From CAWCKS01 sp963763485 (GTDB lineage Bacteria; Pseudomonadota; Alphaproteobacteria; Rhizobiales; Xanthobacteraceae), in NCBI GenBank assembly GCA_963763485.1, contig CAVXOW010000003.1:186001-250000 (forward strand): 64,000 nt of DNA, read 5' to 3'. Below, in pieces: positions 9,005 to 18,143 of this stretch. The notes below the pieces were generated by a model that was given only the letters and a program-made list of their open reading frames with translations, was not told the DNA's origin and ran no database searches. The position numbers and the translations under genes are program-made. Each line of letters begins with the position of its first letter. Within the stretch, counting starts at the first letter, position 1.

Positions 9005-10105
9005 GTGCTCACCAAAGGTGACGACTATCCAATCCATCAGACCTCTGAGCCGATCGCCTACGCCGGCACCGACCGCAATTTCTACGACCGCTACTTTTTT
9101 AACGGCTACTCGGCAACACCGGGCGATCGCGCCTTCTTCGCGGCGGCGTTCGGGGTCTACCCGCACCTCAACATTGCGGATGCGGCTTTCGTTGTCGTAC
9201 GCGACGGAGTCGAGGTCGCGCTGCATGCGTCGCGCTGCCTTGAGATGGAGCGGATGGATCTTGCCGTCGGGCCGATATCGATTGAGGTGGTCGAGCCTTT
9301 GAATACACTGCGGGTCCGGGTCGATGCGCCGAACGAGAAGATCGCAGCCGACGTGACCTTCACCGGTCGTTGCGCCCCAATCGAGGAGCCGCGCTTCGTC
9401 CGCCGCATCGGCCCGCGTACCTTGATGGATTACACCCGCTTGACCCAGAATGGCCGCTACCGGGGCTGGATCGAGGTCGATGGGGTCAGGACGAGCGTCG
9501 ATGGCTTTGTCGGTACGCGCGACCGCTCATGGGGGGTGCGGACCATCGGCGCGCGCGATCCGCAGGCGTTGGCGCCGGCGGTGACGCCACAGTTCTTTTG
9601 GCTGTGGTCACCGACCAATTTTCAGTCTGGTAGCCTGTTCTTTCACACCAACGACGATGCCGGCGGGCTGCCGTGGAATCGCCGTGCCGTATGGCAGCCT
9701 GACGAAGGCGACGCGCGAGAGTTCGAAGATGCGAAGGCGCAAATCCGCTGGCAATCGGGGACGCGGCACGCCGCGTCGGCCATGGTGACGCTCGCCGACG
9801 GCGCGTGGCAGCGCGAGATCAAGTTCACCCCGGTCTACAATTTCTTCATGCTTGGCCTCGGCTATGGCCATCCAAAATGGGCGCACGGCTTGAACCATGG
9901 CGGGCTCAAGGTCGAGCGCGAGAACATCGTGCTTGGCGACGTCGATCCGCGCCTGCCGCATCACCTGCATATTCAGGCGCTCTGCGACGTCAGCTTCCGC
10001 GACGAGAATGGCGCAACTCAGCGCGGGCGCGGCGTACTCGAGCAACTCGTGCTTGGCGCCCACAGGCCGTCTGGCTTTGCTTCGACGACGGATTTCGCTC
10101 CGTGA
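9005..10105 (+). CDS. Lipocalin-like (AttH/CrtC-type) hypothetical protein
   Basis: A 366-residue protein starting at GTG, chosen because GGGAGG lies about 8 bases upstream. No signal peptide or membrane segment is visible. The sequence is rich in aromatic beta-strand patterns (NFYDRYFFNGYS, GFVGTRDRSWGVRTIG, FFWLWSPTNF), resembling proteins distantly related to hydroxyneurosporene hydratase/AttH lipocalin folds that accompany phosphotransferase and P450 genes in catabolic loci. The stop overlaps the next start (GTGA), so it opens a coupled operon. The fold assignment is tentative and no reaction can be inferred. Confidence 0.7.
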   Translation: MLTKGDDYPIHQTSEPIAYAGTDRNFYDRYFFNGYSATPGDRAFFAAAFGVYPHLNIADAAFVVVRDGVEVALHASRCLEMERMDLAVGPISIEVVEPLNTLRVRVDAPNEKIAADVTFTGRCAPIEEPRFVRRIGPRTLMDYTRLTQNGRYRGWIEVDGVRTSVDGFVGTRDRSWGVRTIGARDPQALAPAVTPQFFWLWSPTNFQSGSLFFHTNDDAGGLPWNRRAVWQPDEGDAREFEDAKAQIRWQSGTRHAASAMVTLADGAWQREIKFTPVYNFFMLGLGYGHPKWAHGLNHGGLKVERENIVLGDVDPRLPHHLHIQALCDVSFRDENGATQRGRGVLEQLVLGAHRPSGFASTTDFAP

Positions 10106-11139
10106 CGGCGACGGATTCCGGCGACAGTCTTGGCCGGCGCCTCGAACGGTATCTGTCCTCGCTCTGGAGCGACGACGTTCGCGTCGTAAACCTCTCACGG
10201 ATTCCCGGCGGTGCCAGCCGCGAGACTTATCGTTTCGATGCCGCGACCAGGGGCGGTGTGCGTGGCTTGATCCTGCGCCGGGATCCCATCGGCAGCCTGA
10301 TCGACACCGACCGTCGTGTCGAATTCCTCGCCTATCAGTCCTTCCACGGTGTGGTGCCGGTTCCGGAACCGGTCGCGCTGGAGGAGAAGGAGGGCGGTCC
10401 GCTGCAGCGCCCGTTCTTCATCATGGCGCGCATTGATGGCGGCACGGCCGCCTCGCCATTTGCGCCGTCGCCCTATGGTGAGCATGCGCATGCAATCGGC
10501 CAAACGTTGTTCACACTCCTTGGGCACATCGCACGGACAGAGGTAGCCGCATTGCCGTTGGCGCGGTGCTTTGCGCGGCCTGATCCGCCCGCTTGCTGGC
10601 GTATTGCGCTCGACGAGTGGGAGGCGATCATCCTTCGCGATGAGCGCCATCCGCAACCGATCGTGCGCGCAGCGATGCGGAGGCTGCGCCGCAATCCGCC
10701 CCCGCCAGCTGCCAGGATTTCCGTGGTTCACGGCGATTATCGTTCAGGTAATTTCCTGCACGACGGCAAGGGGACAATCCTCGGCGTGCTCGACTGGGAG
10801 ATGGTTCATTTCGGCGATCCTCTGGAAGACCTCGCCTGGTGCTGCGATCCCCTGTGGAATCATTTTGATCCGACACGCGTTGCTGGAACGATCAGCGAAG
10901 CCGATGCGATTGCGATCTGGGAGCGCGAGAGCGGGCTGAAAGCGGATCCCGGCGCGCTGAAATGGTGGAAACTATTCAGTGCTGTGAAAGGCCAGGCGAT
11001 CTGGACGACTGCGGCCAAGGAGTTCACGGTCGACAACACCAATCTGTCACTGGCTATTTCCGGCCTATACCCGCCGCGGCGTCACGACCGCATCATGGCC
11101 GATACGCTGGAGCAACTGGTCGAGGAGGGCTGGGCATGA
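10102..11139 (+). CDS. APH-fold phosphotransferase family protein
   Basis: A 345-residue kinase-like protein of the aminoglycoside phosphotransferase fold (ACAD10-like). The GTG start at 10102 overlaps the previous stop; frame upstream of it is only a shadow of the preceding gene. It shows the nucleotide-binding region IPGGASRETYRF, the catalytic HGDYRSGNFLHDG (Asp as base, Asn metal ligand) and GVLDWEMVHFGDPLEDLAW (metal-binding Asp). Members act in acyl-CoA or hydroxy-acid catabolism rather than antibiotic resistance. Its position between a lipocalin-like protein and a P450 favours phosphorylation of a hydroxylated lipid-like intermediate; that is inference. Confidence 0.88.
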   Translation: MTATDSGDSLGRRLERYLSSLWSDDVRVVNLSRIPGGASRETYRFDAATRGGVRGLILRRDPIGSLIDTDRRVEFLAYQSFHGVVPVPEPVALEEKEGGPLQRPFFIMARIDGGTAASPFAPSPYGEHAHAIGQTLFTLLGHIARTEVAALPLARCFARPDPPACWRIALDEWEAIILRDERHPQPIVRAAMRRLRRNPPPPAARISVVHGDYRSGNFLHDGKGTILGVLDWEMVHFGDPLEDLAWCCDPLWNHFDPTRVAGTISEADAIAIWERESGLKADPGALKWWKLFSAVKGQAIWTTAAKEFTVDNTNLSLAISGLYPPRRHDRIMADTLEQLVEEGWA

Positions 11140-11570
11140 CGCCGACCGCGCCTGAACTACTGGCTGGCTGCGCCGCGGCGCTGTCCGCAGTGCCGAATGC
11201 CGAGGATGCCGGGCTGTTCACCGCGACGCGGTTGCGAACCGTCGCCATCATCAACGTTCTTGTGGCGCAGGAGTGCGTCATGGGTTCCGCAGTCCGGGTG
11301 TGGGAGAACGGCGCATTGCGATCCCTTCTCATCGAAGCGGCAGCGAATTACGGCGCCGCATTTGCTGAGGCGGGTGCAATCGATGATGGTGACCTGTCGC
11401 TCGCGGCGCTCGATGGCGCGAACGCGAAGTTGCGTCGCCTGCTCATCCGTTTGCATGAGGCGGTTGAAGCTGCTTCTGATCACCAGCTCGATTGGATAAT
11501 CCTTAGCCTCTATCGCGAGATGGCGCGGCGGCGCGCGTTGAAATTGCCCGGCGAAAAGCCGGCGACCTGA
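11136..11570 (+). CDS. Small helical protein of unknown function in the P450 operon
   Basis: A 144-residue product whose ATG overlaps the stop of the phosphotransferase gene (ATGA). It is predicted mainly alpha-helical and soluble, with segments such as LRTVAIINVLVAQECVMG and LIRLHEAVEAASDHQLDW. I recognise no catalytic motif. The tight coupling on its 5' side and only 15 bases to the P450 start on its 3' side imply it works in the same pathway, perhaps as a subunit or chaperone of the phosphotransferase. Confidence 0.7.
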   Translation: MTPTAPELLAGCAAALSAVPNAEDAGLFTATRLRTVAIINVLVAQECVMGSAVRVWENGALRSLLIEAAANYGAAFAEAGAIDDGDLSLAALDGANAKLRRLLIRLHEAVEAASDHQLDWIILSLYREMARRRALKLPGEKPAT

Positions 11571-11585
11571 TTTGGAGACGGTTTG

Positions 11586-12845
11586 ATGCTGCTGTTGAGC
11601 GAGACCCTACCGTCGAGCCTGCCGCCGGGGCCGATTTTTGCGAAAGCCCATCCGCTGATCGAGCCAGACGTGCTCGCGAACTCCGATAACTTCACGACCG
11701 GCCAGCCGTTCGGTCTGTTTGCGCGGATGCGCGCCGAGGCACCGGTTGCATGGCAGCACGAGGGATCGCAAGGGTCGGGCTTTTGGGCGCTGACGCGTTA
11801 TGACGATGTACTGAAGGTCGATGGCGATCCGCAGACCTTCTCGTCGCAGAAGGGCGGCATCCTGTGGCACCTGCAGCTGCGTCGCGAGCACATGCCGTAT
11901 TTTACGCCCGGCTATCTTGCCGGGCTTAGGGACAAAGTTGCCGGGGAGACCACGCGCCTGATCGATCGAATGGCTCCGCTCGGTGAATGCGATCTGGTCG
12001 AGAACCTGTCGTCGCAGCTGCCGCTGTTCACGCTGTGCGAAATTCTCGGCGTGCCGCAGGCAGACCGGCCGAAATTCCTGACCTGGATGCACTACCTCGA
12101 AATCGCCGGCCACATCGCGCAAACTCGACGCAAGGCGATCGAACCTTCGCCCGAGCTGCTGAAGTTCGTGCAGGCCTTCAACGACAATGTTTCAGAGATG
12201 TTCGAGTACGGCCGCCACATGCTGAAGCGGCGCCGCGCGGAACCGCAGGCCGACCTGATGACGGCGATCGCGCGCGCCACGATCGACGGCGAATTGCTCC
12301 GTGACGAATATCTCGACGGCTCCTGGCTGCTGATCGTGTTCGCCGGAAACGACACCACGCGCAACACGATTTCCGGCGCGATGAAATTGTTCACGGAAAA
12401 TCCGGACCAGCGCAAGCAGCTGGTGGCCGACCTGTCGCTGTTGCCGAACGCGGTCGACGAAGTGATCCGCATGGTGTCGCCGGTGATTTACATGCGCCGC
12501 ACCGCGAGCAAGGACACCGCGATCGGTGCGCAAAAAATCGCCGAAGGCGAGAAAGTGGTGATGTATTTCGGCGCCGCCAACCGCGATCCCGCGATGTTCC
12601 CCGATCCCGATCGCTTCGATATCCGCCGCGTCAACGCGTCGAAGAACCTGGCGTTCGGCTTCGGCCCGCACGTTTGCATCGGCAAGCGCGTCGCGCAGCT
12701 GCAGCTCGAAGAAGTCTACCGCCAGCTGTTCGCGCGGCTGCCCGACATCGAATACGCCGGGGGCATCGAGATCGCGCCGAACAATTTTGTCCACGCCATC
12801 CGCAAACTGCCGGTGCGTTTCACGCCCGTGCCGCGGGCGAGCTGA
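11586..12845 (+). CDS. Cytochrome P450
   Basis: A 419-residue soluble bacterial P450. The I-helix motif FAGNDTTRN has the acid-alcohol pair for oxygen activation. The ExxR motif is in DEVIRM and the heme loop is FGFGPHVCIGKRVA with the axial cysteine at residue 364. HLQLRREHMPYFTP near residue 95 corresponds to the C-helix region. The stretch just before it (SSQKGGILW) is shorter than usual and lacks the common D-P-P-x-H lead-in, so a short in-frame loss is possible. It ends the coupled operon starting at 9005. Proteins of this type often hydroxylate steroids, terpenes or fatty acids and need a ferredoxin and reductase encoded elsewhere. The substrate is unknown. Confidence 0.92.
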   Translation: MLLLSETLPSSLPPGPIFAKAHPLIEPDVLANSDNFTTGQPFGLFARMRAEAPVAWQHEGSQGSGFWALTRYDDVLKVDGDPQTFSSQKGGILWHLQLRREHMPYFTPGYLAGLRDKVAGETTRLIDRMAPLGECDLVENLSSQLPLFTLCEILGVPQADRPKFLTWMHYLEIAGHIAQTRRKAIEPSPELLKFVQAFNDNVSEMFEYGRHMLKRRRAEPQADLMTAIARATIDGELLRDEYLDGSWLLIVFAGNDTTRNTISGAMKLFTENPDQRKQLVADLSLLPNAVDEVIRMVSPVIYMRRTASKDTAIGAQKIAEGEKVVMYFGAANRDPAMFPDPDRFDIRRVNASKNLAFGFGPHVCIGKRVAQLQLEEVYRQLFARLPDIEYAGGIEIAPNNFVHAIRKLPVRFTPVPRAS

Positions 12846-12869
12846 CCGACGGGCCCCGGGCGGCGGCGG

Positions 12870-14127
12870 TCACTCCGCCGCCTGCAGCCGCAATTCGGGT
12901 TCGCTCGGCAGCTTCTTCGTCGGGAACGTCAGCGCGACCAGCATCGCGCCAAGCCCCATCGCGAACGAACCGATATAGAGCCACGTGTAGCCGCCGGTCG
13001 TGTCATAGACAAAGCCTCCGGCGACCGGGCCGATAGCCATGCCAACGCTGGCGAAGGCCGACACCGCGCCAAAGACCGAGCCCATGATGCGTGCGCCGAA
13101 GAAGTCGCGCACCAGGATGGCGTAGAGCGGCATCACACCGCCATAGGCGAGGCCGAACACCACCGACAGCGCGTAGAACTCGCCAATCTGTCCGACCGCG
13201 AGATAGGTCGAAACACAAAGCGCCTGAAGCATGAGACCGGCAACCAGCACGGGCTTGGCGCCGACGCGATCGGCGAGGGTGCCGAATAGCAGCCGGCCGC
13301 CGAGGCCGGACAGTCCGGCGACACCATAGACGCTGACCGCCGCCATCGGTGCGATGCCGCAGATCATGGCGTAGGTGACCATGTGGAAGATCGGCCCGGA
13401 ATGCGCCGCACAGCAGGCGAAGTGCGCGAGCGCCAGCGAGATGAATTGCGGCGTCCGCAGCGCGTGCGCAACCGTCCACTGCGATCCGTCGGGCCGCGTA
13501 GCCACTTCAGCCGCGCGACCTGCCGAACCGCTTGCCGGCGGCTTGCGGATCAGGAACGACGTCGGAACTCAGGATCGCGACGGCGCCGATGCCGATGACA
13601 AGCATTGCGGTGCGCCAGTCATAGGTCGAGATCAGCCAGCGCGCCGAAGGAGCAACTGTCAGCGGCGCAACGCCCATGCCGGCGGAAACCAGCGACACCG
13701 CAAGACTGCGGTGCTGTTCGATCCAGACGCTCGCGACCGCGACCAGCGGCGCATAGAACGAGCCGGCCGCCATGCCGACGAACACGCCGAACAGAACCTG
13801 AAACAGCAGCAGGTTCGGCGCCTGGCTCGCAGCGACCAGGCCGACGCCGAGCAACAGGCTGCCGAGCAAGACGACAATGCGGGTGCCGAGGCGATCGGAC
13901 AGCGCGCCCCACACAAAGGCGGAGAGGCCCATCACCAGGAAGTTCAGAGTTGCCGCGGCCGAGACGCCGCCGTGCGACCAGCCGGTCGCCTCGGAGATCG
14001 GCTGCAGGAACACGCCAAGCGACATCATCGCGCCGAAGCCGATGCAGGTCATCAGCGCGCCGGCACCAACAATTACCCAGCCGTAGGGAGGATCCTTCGC
14101 GTCTTCTTGGGCTACCGCGCTCGCCAT
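12870..14127 (-). pseudogene. MFS transporter, frameshifted in the middle
   Basis: Two abutting frames make one 12-helix major facilitator. The N-terminal half starts at ATG 14127 (GGGAG six bases upstream) with MASAVAQEDAKDPPYGWVIV and includes the GALSDRLGTRIV loop-2/3 motif. It loses register near 13540-13560. The C-terminal half (QWTVAHALRTPQFISLALAHF to LPSEPELRLQAAE) has the second-domain GTLADRVGAKPVL motif and ends at 12870. Dropping one C in GTTCCTG at the junction gives a smooth V-L-I-R-K-P-P linker, so a single extra base explains the break. The family resembles oxalate/formate-type monocarboxylate MFS carriers. It converges with the P450 operon. Confidence 0.87.
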
Positions 14128-14267
14128 GGAGGTCTCCCGCAAGTTCGATGTCGCGGTCGTCGCCGCCGCGTGCATGACGCACGCTAGCGGCACTACTCCG
14201 CAATTCTGTCAGCAGTCGAACAGAAGCCCGCCGGTTCGACAATCGGCGGGGAGGATTTTGTGCCAGC

Positions 14268-15008
14268 TCAGACCGCGAGCAATCCGCCCTCGGGGGCCGG
14301 CCGCGCGCGTTGATTGTAGAGCAGTTTGGCGCGCCGCTCGCGCTCTTCCGCTGGCAGCGTGTTCGGATCTTCGGCAGGGCCTGCGGTCACCGCCATCCCG
14401 CGCTGCAGGCCGGGGCGTGCACTCAAGTCATCAAACCAGCGCTTGAAGTATTTGAAATCGTTGATGTCCTGTCCCTGGCCCTTCCAGTTCACGGTCCACG
14501 GGTAACAGATCATGTCGGCGATGGTGTACTCGTCGCCAGCGAGATAGCGGCGGTCGTAGAGGCGGTTGTTCATCACGCCATAGAGCCGGTTGACCTCGTC
14601 GGTGAAGCGGTTGACCGCGTAGGACTGGTCGCCCTTCGAGGCATCGAGCCGGCGGAAGTGCCCGCACTCGCCGGTCTTCGGCCCCTGGTTGGCCATCTGC
14701 CAGATCACCCACTGGTTGACCTCGGTGCGGCCGCGAATGTCCTTGGGGTAAAACCGGCCAGCCTTGTCGGCGAGGTACATCATGATCGCGCCGCTCTCGA
14801 ACACGGTGATCGGCGCGCCGCCGCCGGCGGGCGCGTGATCGACGATCGCCGGCATGCGGTTGTTCGGGCCGATATCGAGGAAGCCCTTGGTGAATTGGTC
14901 GCCCTTGCCGATGTTGCAGGGCACGATCTTGTAGGGCATGCCCAGCTCTTCGAGCAGGACGGTGACCTTCTTGCCGTTTGGCGTCGGCCAGTAGTGCACG
15001 TCGATCAT
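14268..15008 (-). CDS. Glutathione S-transferase family protein (YfcG/Ure2p-like)
   Basis: A 246-residue protein with an N-terminal thioredoxin-like GST domain (MIDVHYWPTPNGKKVTVLLEE; MPAIVDHAP with the cis-Pro; VFESGAIMMYLADK for gamma-glutamyl binding) and an all-helical C-terminal domain (MICYPWTVNWKGQGQD). The TPNGKK start and FESGAI signature are those of the nu/Ure2p-like class, which has disulfide-reductase activity on glutathionylated substrates in E. coli YfcG. It is cytoplasmic, single-gene and in the same direction as the MFS gene, 140 bases away from it. Confidence 0.9.
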   Translation of the reverse strand: MIDVHYWPTPNGKKVTVLLEELGMPYKIVPCNIGKGDQFTKGFLDIGPNNRMPAIVDHAPAGGGAPITVFESGAIMMYLADKAGRFYPKDIRGRTEVNQWVIWQMANQGPKTGECGHFRRLDASKGDQSYAVNRFTDEVNRLYGVMNNRLYDRRYLAGDEYTIADMICYPWTVNWKGQGQDINDFKYFKRWFDDLSARPGLQRGMAVTAGPAEDPNTLPAEERERRAKLLYNQRARPAPEGGLLAV

Positions 15009-15067
15009 GAGGACGCTTCCCCGTTTTGTTATGTGTTAGCGGGATGTCGGCGGAGCCCGCCGAAGTT

Positions 15068-15634
15068 TCAAGTGCTGCGGGCCGCGGCGGCCATGCCGAT
15101 CAGGGTCGCGCCGCCGAACACCAGGTTGATGCCGACCAATAGCCCGATCGCCCATTCGGCCGAGCCGGGCAGGCCGGTGATGATCATTCCGGAAATGACG
15201 AGGTCGAGGATACCGGCGGCGATCATCCAGCCCCACCGTCCGGTGAGTTCGCGGCGATGTTCGAGGCCGTACATGATGCTGGCGACGCCCTCCATCACGA
15301 AGAACACGCCGAGCACCAGCGTCAGCGAAATCACGCCTTGTCCTGGCCAGCCGATCAGCAGGACGCCAGCCGCGAGCGACAGCAGCGCCGACAGGATCGA
15401 CCACCAGAACCCCGGCATCTGGCGTGCCCAGAACGTCAGGATCAGCCCGGCAATGCCGCTGATCAGGAACATCCAGCCGAGGAACAGGGTGATGGCGATG
15501 CTTGCCAGCAAGGGCAGGGTGATCGCAAGCAGCCCGAGAATGACAAGCAGGATGCCTTCGATCAGCAAGGCCTTCCAGTGCTTGCGCATGACCTCACCCA
15601 TGTCGAGCCGCGTCGCCGGATCCTGCGTGGTCAT
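15068..15634 (-). CDS. HdeD family membrane protein (DUF308)
   Basis: A 188-residue protein with about six hydrophobic segments in DUF308 tandem repeats, for example LIEGILLVILGLLAITLPLL, TLFLGWMFLISGIAGLIL and LVLGVFFVMEGVASIMYGL. The ATG at 15634 is preceded by AGGGAG and fits the family length, while upstream codons in the same frame do not look like protein. HdeD of E. coli is an inner-membrane protein linked to acid resistance; the molecular role here is unknown. It lies downstream of a class II aldolase gene, separated by a hairpin terminator. Confidence 0.88.
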   Translation of the reverse strand: MTTQDPATRLDMGEVMRKHWKALLIEGILLVILGLLAITLPLLASIAITLFLGWMFLISGIAGLILTFWARQMPGFWWSILSALLSLAAGVLLIGWPGQGVISLTLVLGVFFVMEGVASIMYGLEHRRELTGRWGWMIAAGILDLVISGMIITGLPGSAEWAIGLLVGINLVFGGATLIGMAAAARST

Positions 15635-15772
15635 GTTGTGCTCCCTTTGTTGAATTGAGTGCTGGTTGCTTGGCGGCAGCCTAGCGCAGAGTTCGAAGCC
15701 GTGCACGGCTCTCATGGTCAGGGCAGCACACATCTTGCGGCGCACTGCGAGACGACGTCGTGACACAATGCA

Positions 15773-15800
15773 AAAGGCCCGGCAGTTCGGCCGGGCCTTT
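15773..15800 (-). terminator. Rho-independent terminator between aldolase and HdeD genes
   Basis: AAAGGCCCGGC and GCCGGGCCTTT form an 11-bp perfect stem with a 6-base loop, and on the minus strand it runs into a short T tract. It sits 28 bases after the stop of the class II aldolase gene, which it most likely terminates. Confidence 0.75.
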
Positions 15801-15827
15801 GTTACGAGACGGTGACGCGTTCCCCGC

Positions 15828-16622
15828 TCAGTTGCGATAGGACGTGTCGATGCGGTCGAGCTTGCGCAGATAGGCCGGCCAGGCAAGGCTGCCGTTGCGA
15901 TTGTTGGCCTTCGGGCGCGGCTTCATGACGTCGTAGGTCTTCTCCAGGATCTCCTGCGACGGCATGACCAGCTTGGTGTTCGCCGCCATCGCCATCACCT
16001 GCACTTCGCATGCGCGCTCCAGCCGATACAGCGCATTGAACGCGCCGGGGATCGACGAACTCGCGACCAGGAGGCCGTGATTGCGCAGGATCATCGCCTC
16101 GAGGTCGCCGAGATCCTTGACCAGGCGCTCGCGTTCATCGAGATCCGTGGCGACACCTTCGAAGTCGTGGTAGGCGATGTGGACGAAGCGCATCGAGGTC
16201 TGCGCCAGCGGCAGCAAGCCGCACTCCATCGCAGAAACCGCCATGCCCGCGGGGGTGTGCGTGTGGGCGACGCAGTCAACGTCATGGCGCGCCATGTGGA
16301 TGGCGCTGTGGATGACGAAGCCAGCGGTGTTCACCGCGTAATCGGTGGCATTGAAGAGCACGTTGCCGTCGAGGTCGATCTTGATCAGTGAGGAGGCGTC
16401 CATCTCTTCATAGAGCAAGCCGTAGGGGTTGAGCAGGAACTGATCCTGCGTGCCCGGTACGCGTGCCGAGATGTGGTTCGCGATCCCCTCGGTGTAGCCA
16501 TACAGCGCGACCAGCCGATAGCAGGCGGCGAGATCAACTCGGGCCTGCCATTCCTCGGCGGAGACCTGTTCGCGGACCGACTTCACAATCTTGATGGCGG
16601 GCGAGCTGATCGGGGGATTCAT
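15828..16622 (-). CDS. Class II aldolase/adducin family protein
   Basis: A 264-residue protein starting MNPPISSPAIK at 16622 with GGAGA upstream. It has the class II aldolase/adducin fold: YTEGIANHISARVPG (phosphate/substrate loop), the metal-binding HTHTPAG at about residues 121-127 and the distal NHGLL histidine. The bound zinc would polarise a ketone or aldehyde substrate. Relatives include fuculose-phosphate aldolase and decarboxylase-type enzymes; this longer bacterial subgroup (close to adducin heads) often acts in sugar-acid or aromatic side-chain catabolism, and the substrate cannot be fixed. It is a single gene closed by a terminator. Confidence 0.88.
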   Translation of the reverse strand: MNPPISSPAIKIVKSVREQVSAEEWQARVDLAACYRLVALYGYTEGIANHISARVPGTQDQFLLNPYGLLYEEMDASSLIKIDLDGNVLFNATDYAVNTAGFVIHSAIHMARHDVDCVAHTHTPAGMAVSAMECGLLPLAQTSMRFVHIAYHDFEGVATDLDERERLVKDLGDLEAMILRNHGLLVASSSIPGAFNALYRLERACEVQVMAMAANTKLVMPSQEILEKTYDVMKPRPKANNRNGSLAWPAYLRKLDRIDTSYRN

Positions 16623-16733
16623 ATTATCTGTTCTCCGTATCTCGGGCTTGAACGGTGTGGTCGCGGGAGGCGCGCAGGATAGCGAAAAGCCCGCGCGCGG
16701 CAAGGCGATGGGCCTTTGGTCGGGGCAGGGCAG

Positions 16734-18082
16734 CTATGGCGAAGGCGCAGCGGCAGGTCGCCTCAGCCGATCACGAACGATCACAGTTCGATCCCCCAGA
16801 GCGGCGACCGCGAGCGCCATCAACAGCGTGCCAAGCCAGCCGAGCGCGATCAGCCAGGGGCGCGCCTTGAAACGGCCCATCAGCCTGTCATTGCTGACGA
16901 CCAGCATCATCATCGCCATGATCGGCACGGCGACAATGCCGTTCAGCACTGCGCTCCACACCAGCATGGTGATGGCGTCGATGCCCGGTGAAGCCGAGGC
17001 CAAAGCCGATGATCGTCGCCGCCGCGATGATCAGGTAGAAGCCGACAGCGTCAGGCGCCTTGGCTTCCAGCGTTGCCGGCCAGCCAAAGATCTCGGCGAC
17101 GCCATAGGCCGCCGATCCCGCCAGCACCGGGATCGCCAGCATGCCGGTGCCGATCAGCCCGAGCGCGAACAGGGCGAAGGTGAAGTCGCCGGCCAGCGGC
17201 CGCAACGCCTCGGCCGCTTGAGTCGCCGAATTGATGTTGGTGACGCCGTTGGCGTTGAGGACGGAGGCCGTGGTCAGGATGATGAAGAACGCGATCGCGT
17301 TGGAGAAGATCATCCCGACCGTGGTGTCGAGCTTGATGCGGTCGATTTCGCTCGCGCCGCCCCGCGCCAGTTCGCGCAGCGGTCGCCGGTGGCGGCTGCG
17401 ATTCATCTCCTCGACCTCCTGCGAGGCCTGCCAGAAGAACAGGTAGGGGCTGATGGTGGTGCCGAGCACCGCGACGACCATCATGAAATAGTCGGCGTTC
17501 AGCTGTGCTTTCGGCCAGATCGCAGCTCAGCAGCGCGGTGCTCCAGGGGATATGCACCGTGAACGCCGTCGCGACATAGGCGAACAGCACCAGCGTCATG
17601 AACTTCAGCACCGGCGCATAGCGGCGATAGGGGACGAACACCTGCAGGAGCGTCGATGTTGCCGCGAAAATCAGCGCGTGTTCGTGGTTGAGGCCGCCGA
17701 TCACGAGCGACAGGGCTTCGCCCATCGCCGCGATGTCGGCGGCGATGTTGAAGGTGTTGGCCGCGACCAGCAGCGCGACGAGGACGAGCACGATCGCGCG
17801 CGGCGCGATCTGCATCACGTTTGCGGCGAGGCCCTTGCCGGTGACGCGTCCGATCTCGGCACTGACCAGCTGGATCGCGATCATGAACGGGGTCGTGAGG
17901 AAAACGGTCCACAACAACCCGTAGCCAAATTGCGCGCCGGCCTGGGAGTAGGTCGCAATGCCCGACGGGTCATCGTCGGCCGCGCCGGTGACAAGCCCGG
18001 GCCCGAGCAGGCGGAGCACCATGCTGCGGGGCCGCTCCTTGCTCCTGTCCTGCGATTTCGGTGCGGACGAAGGTTCGGTCAT
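16734..18082 (-). pseudogene. Nramp-family metal transporter, two frameshifts
   Basis: Three successive frames encode one Nramp-like membrane protein of about 450 residues. It starts at ATG 18082 (MTEPSSAPKSQDRSKERP). The first frame has the TM1 motif as ADDDPSGIATYS (residues 35-46) and runs to about 17527, where dropping one T of the plus strand continues into AIWPKAQLNADYFM. The second frame carries TTISPYLFFWQASQEVEE and runs to about 16995, where dropping one G continues GFTGIDAITMLVW to the end at 16734. Canonical Mn/Fe transporters have DPGN and MPH at these sites, so this is a divergent clade whose ion is uncertain. It is either a decayed gene or contains two consensus errors. Confidence 0.87.
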
Positions 18083-18143
18083 GGCGTTTGGCAATCGCAT
18101 TCGCCCGAAAGGGTTCCCTTCGAGCCATCCGGCGTGGGAGTTG

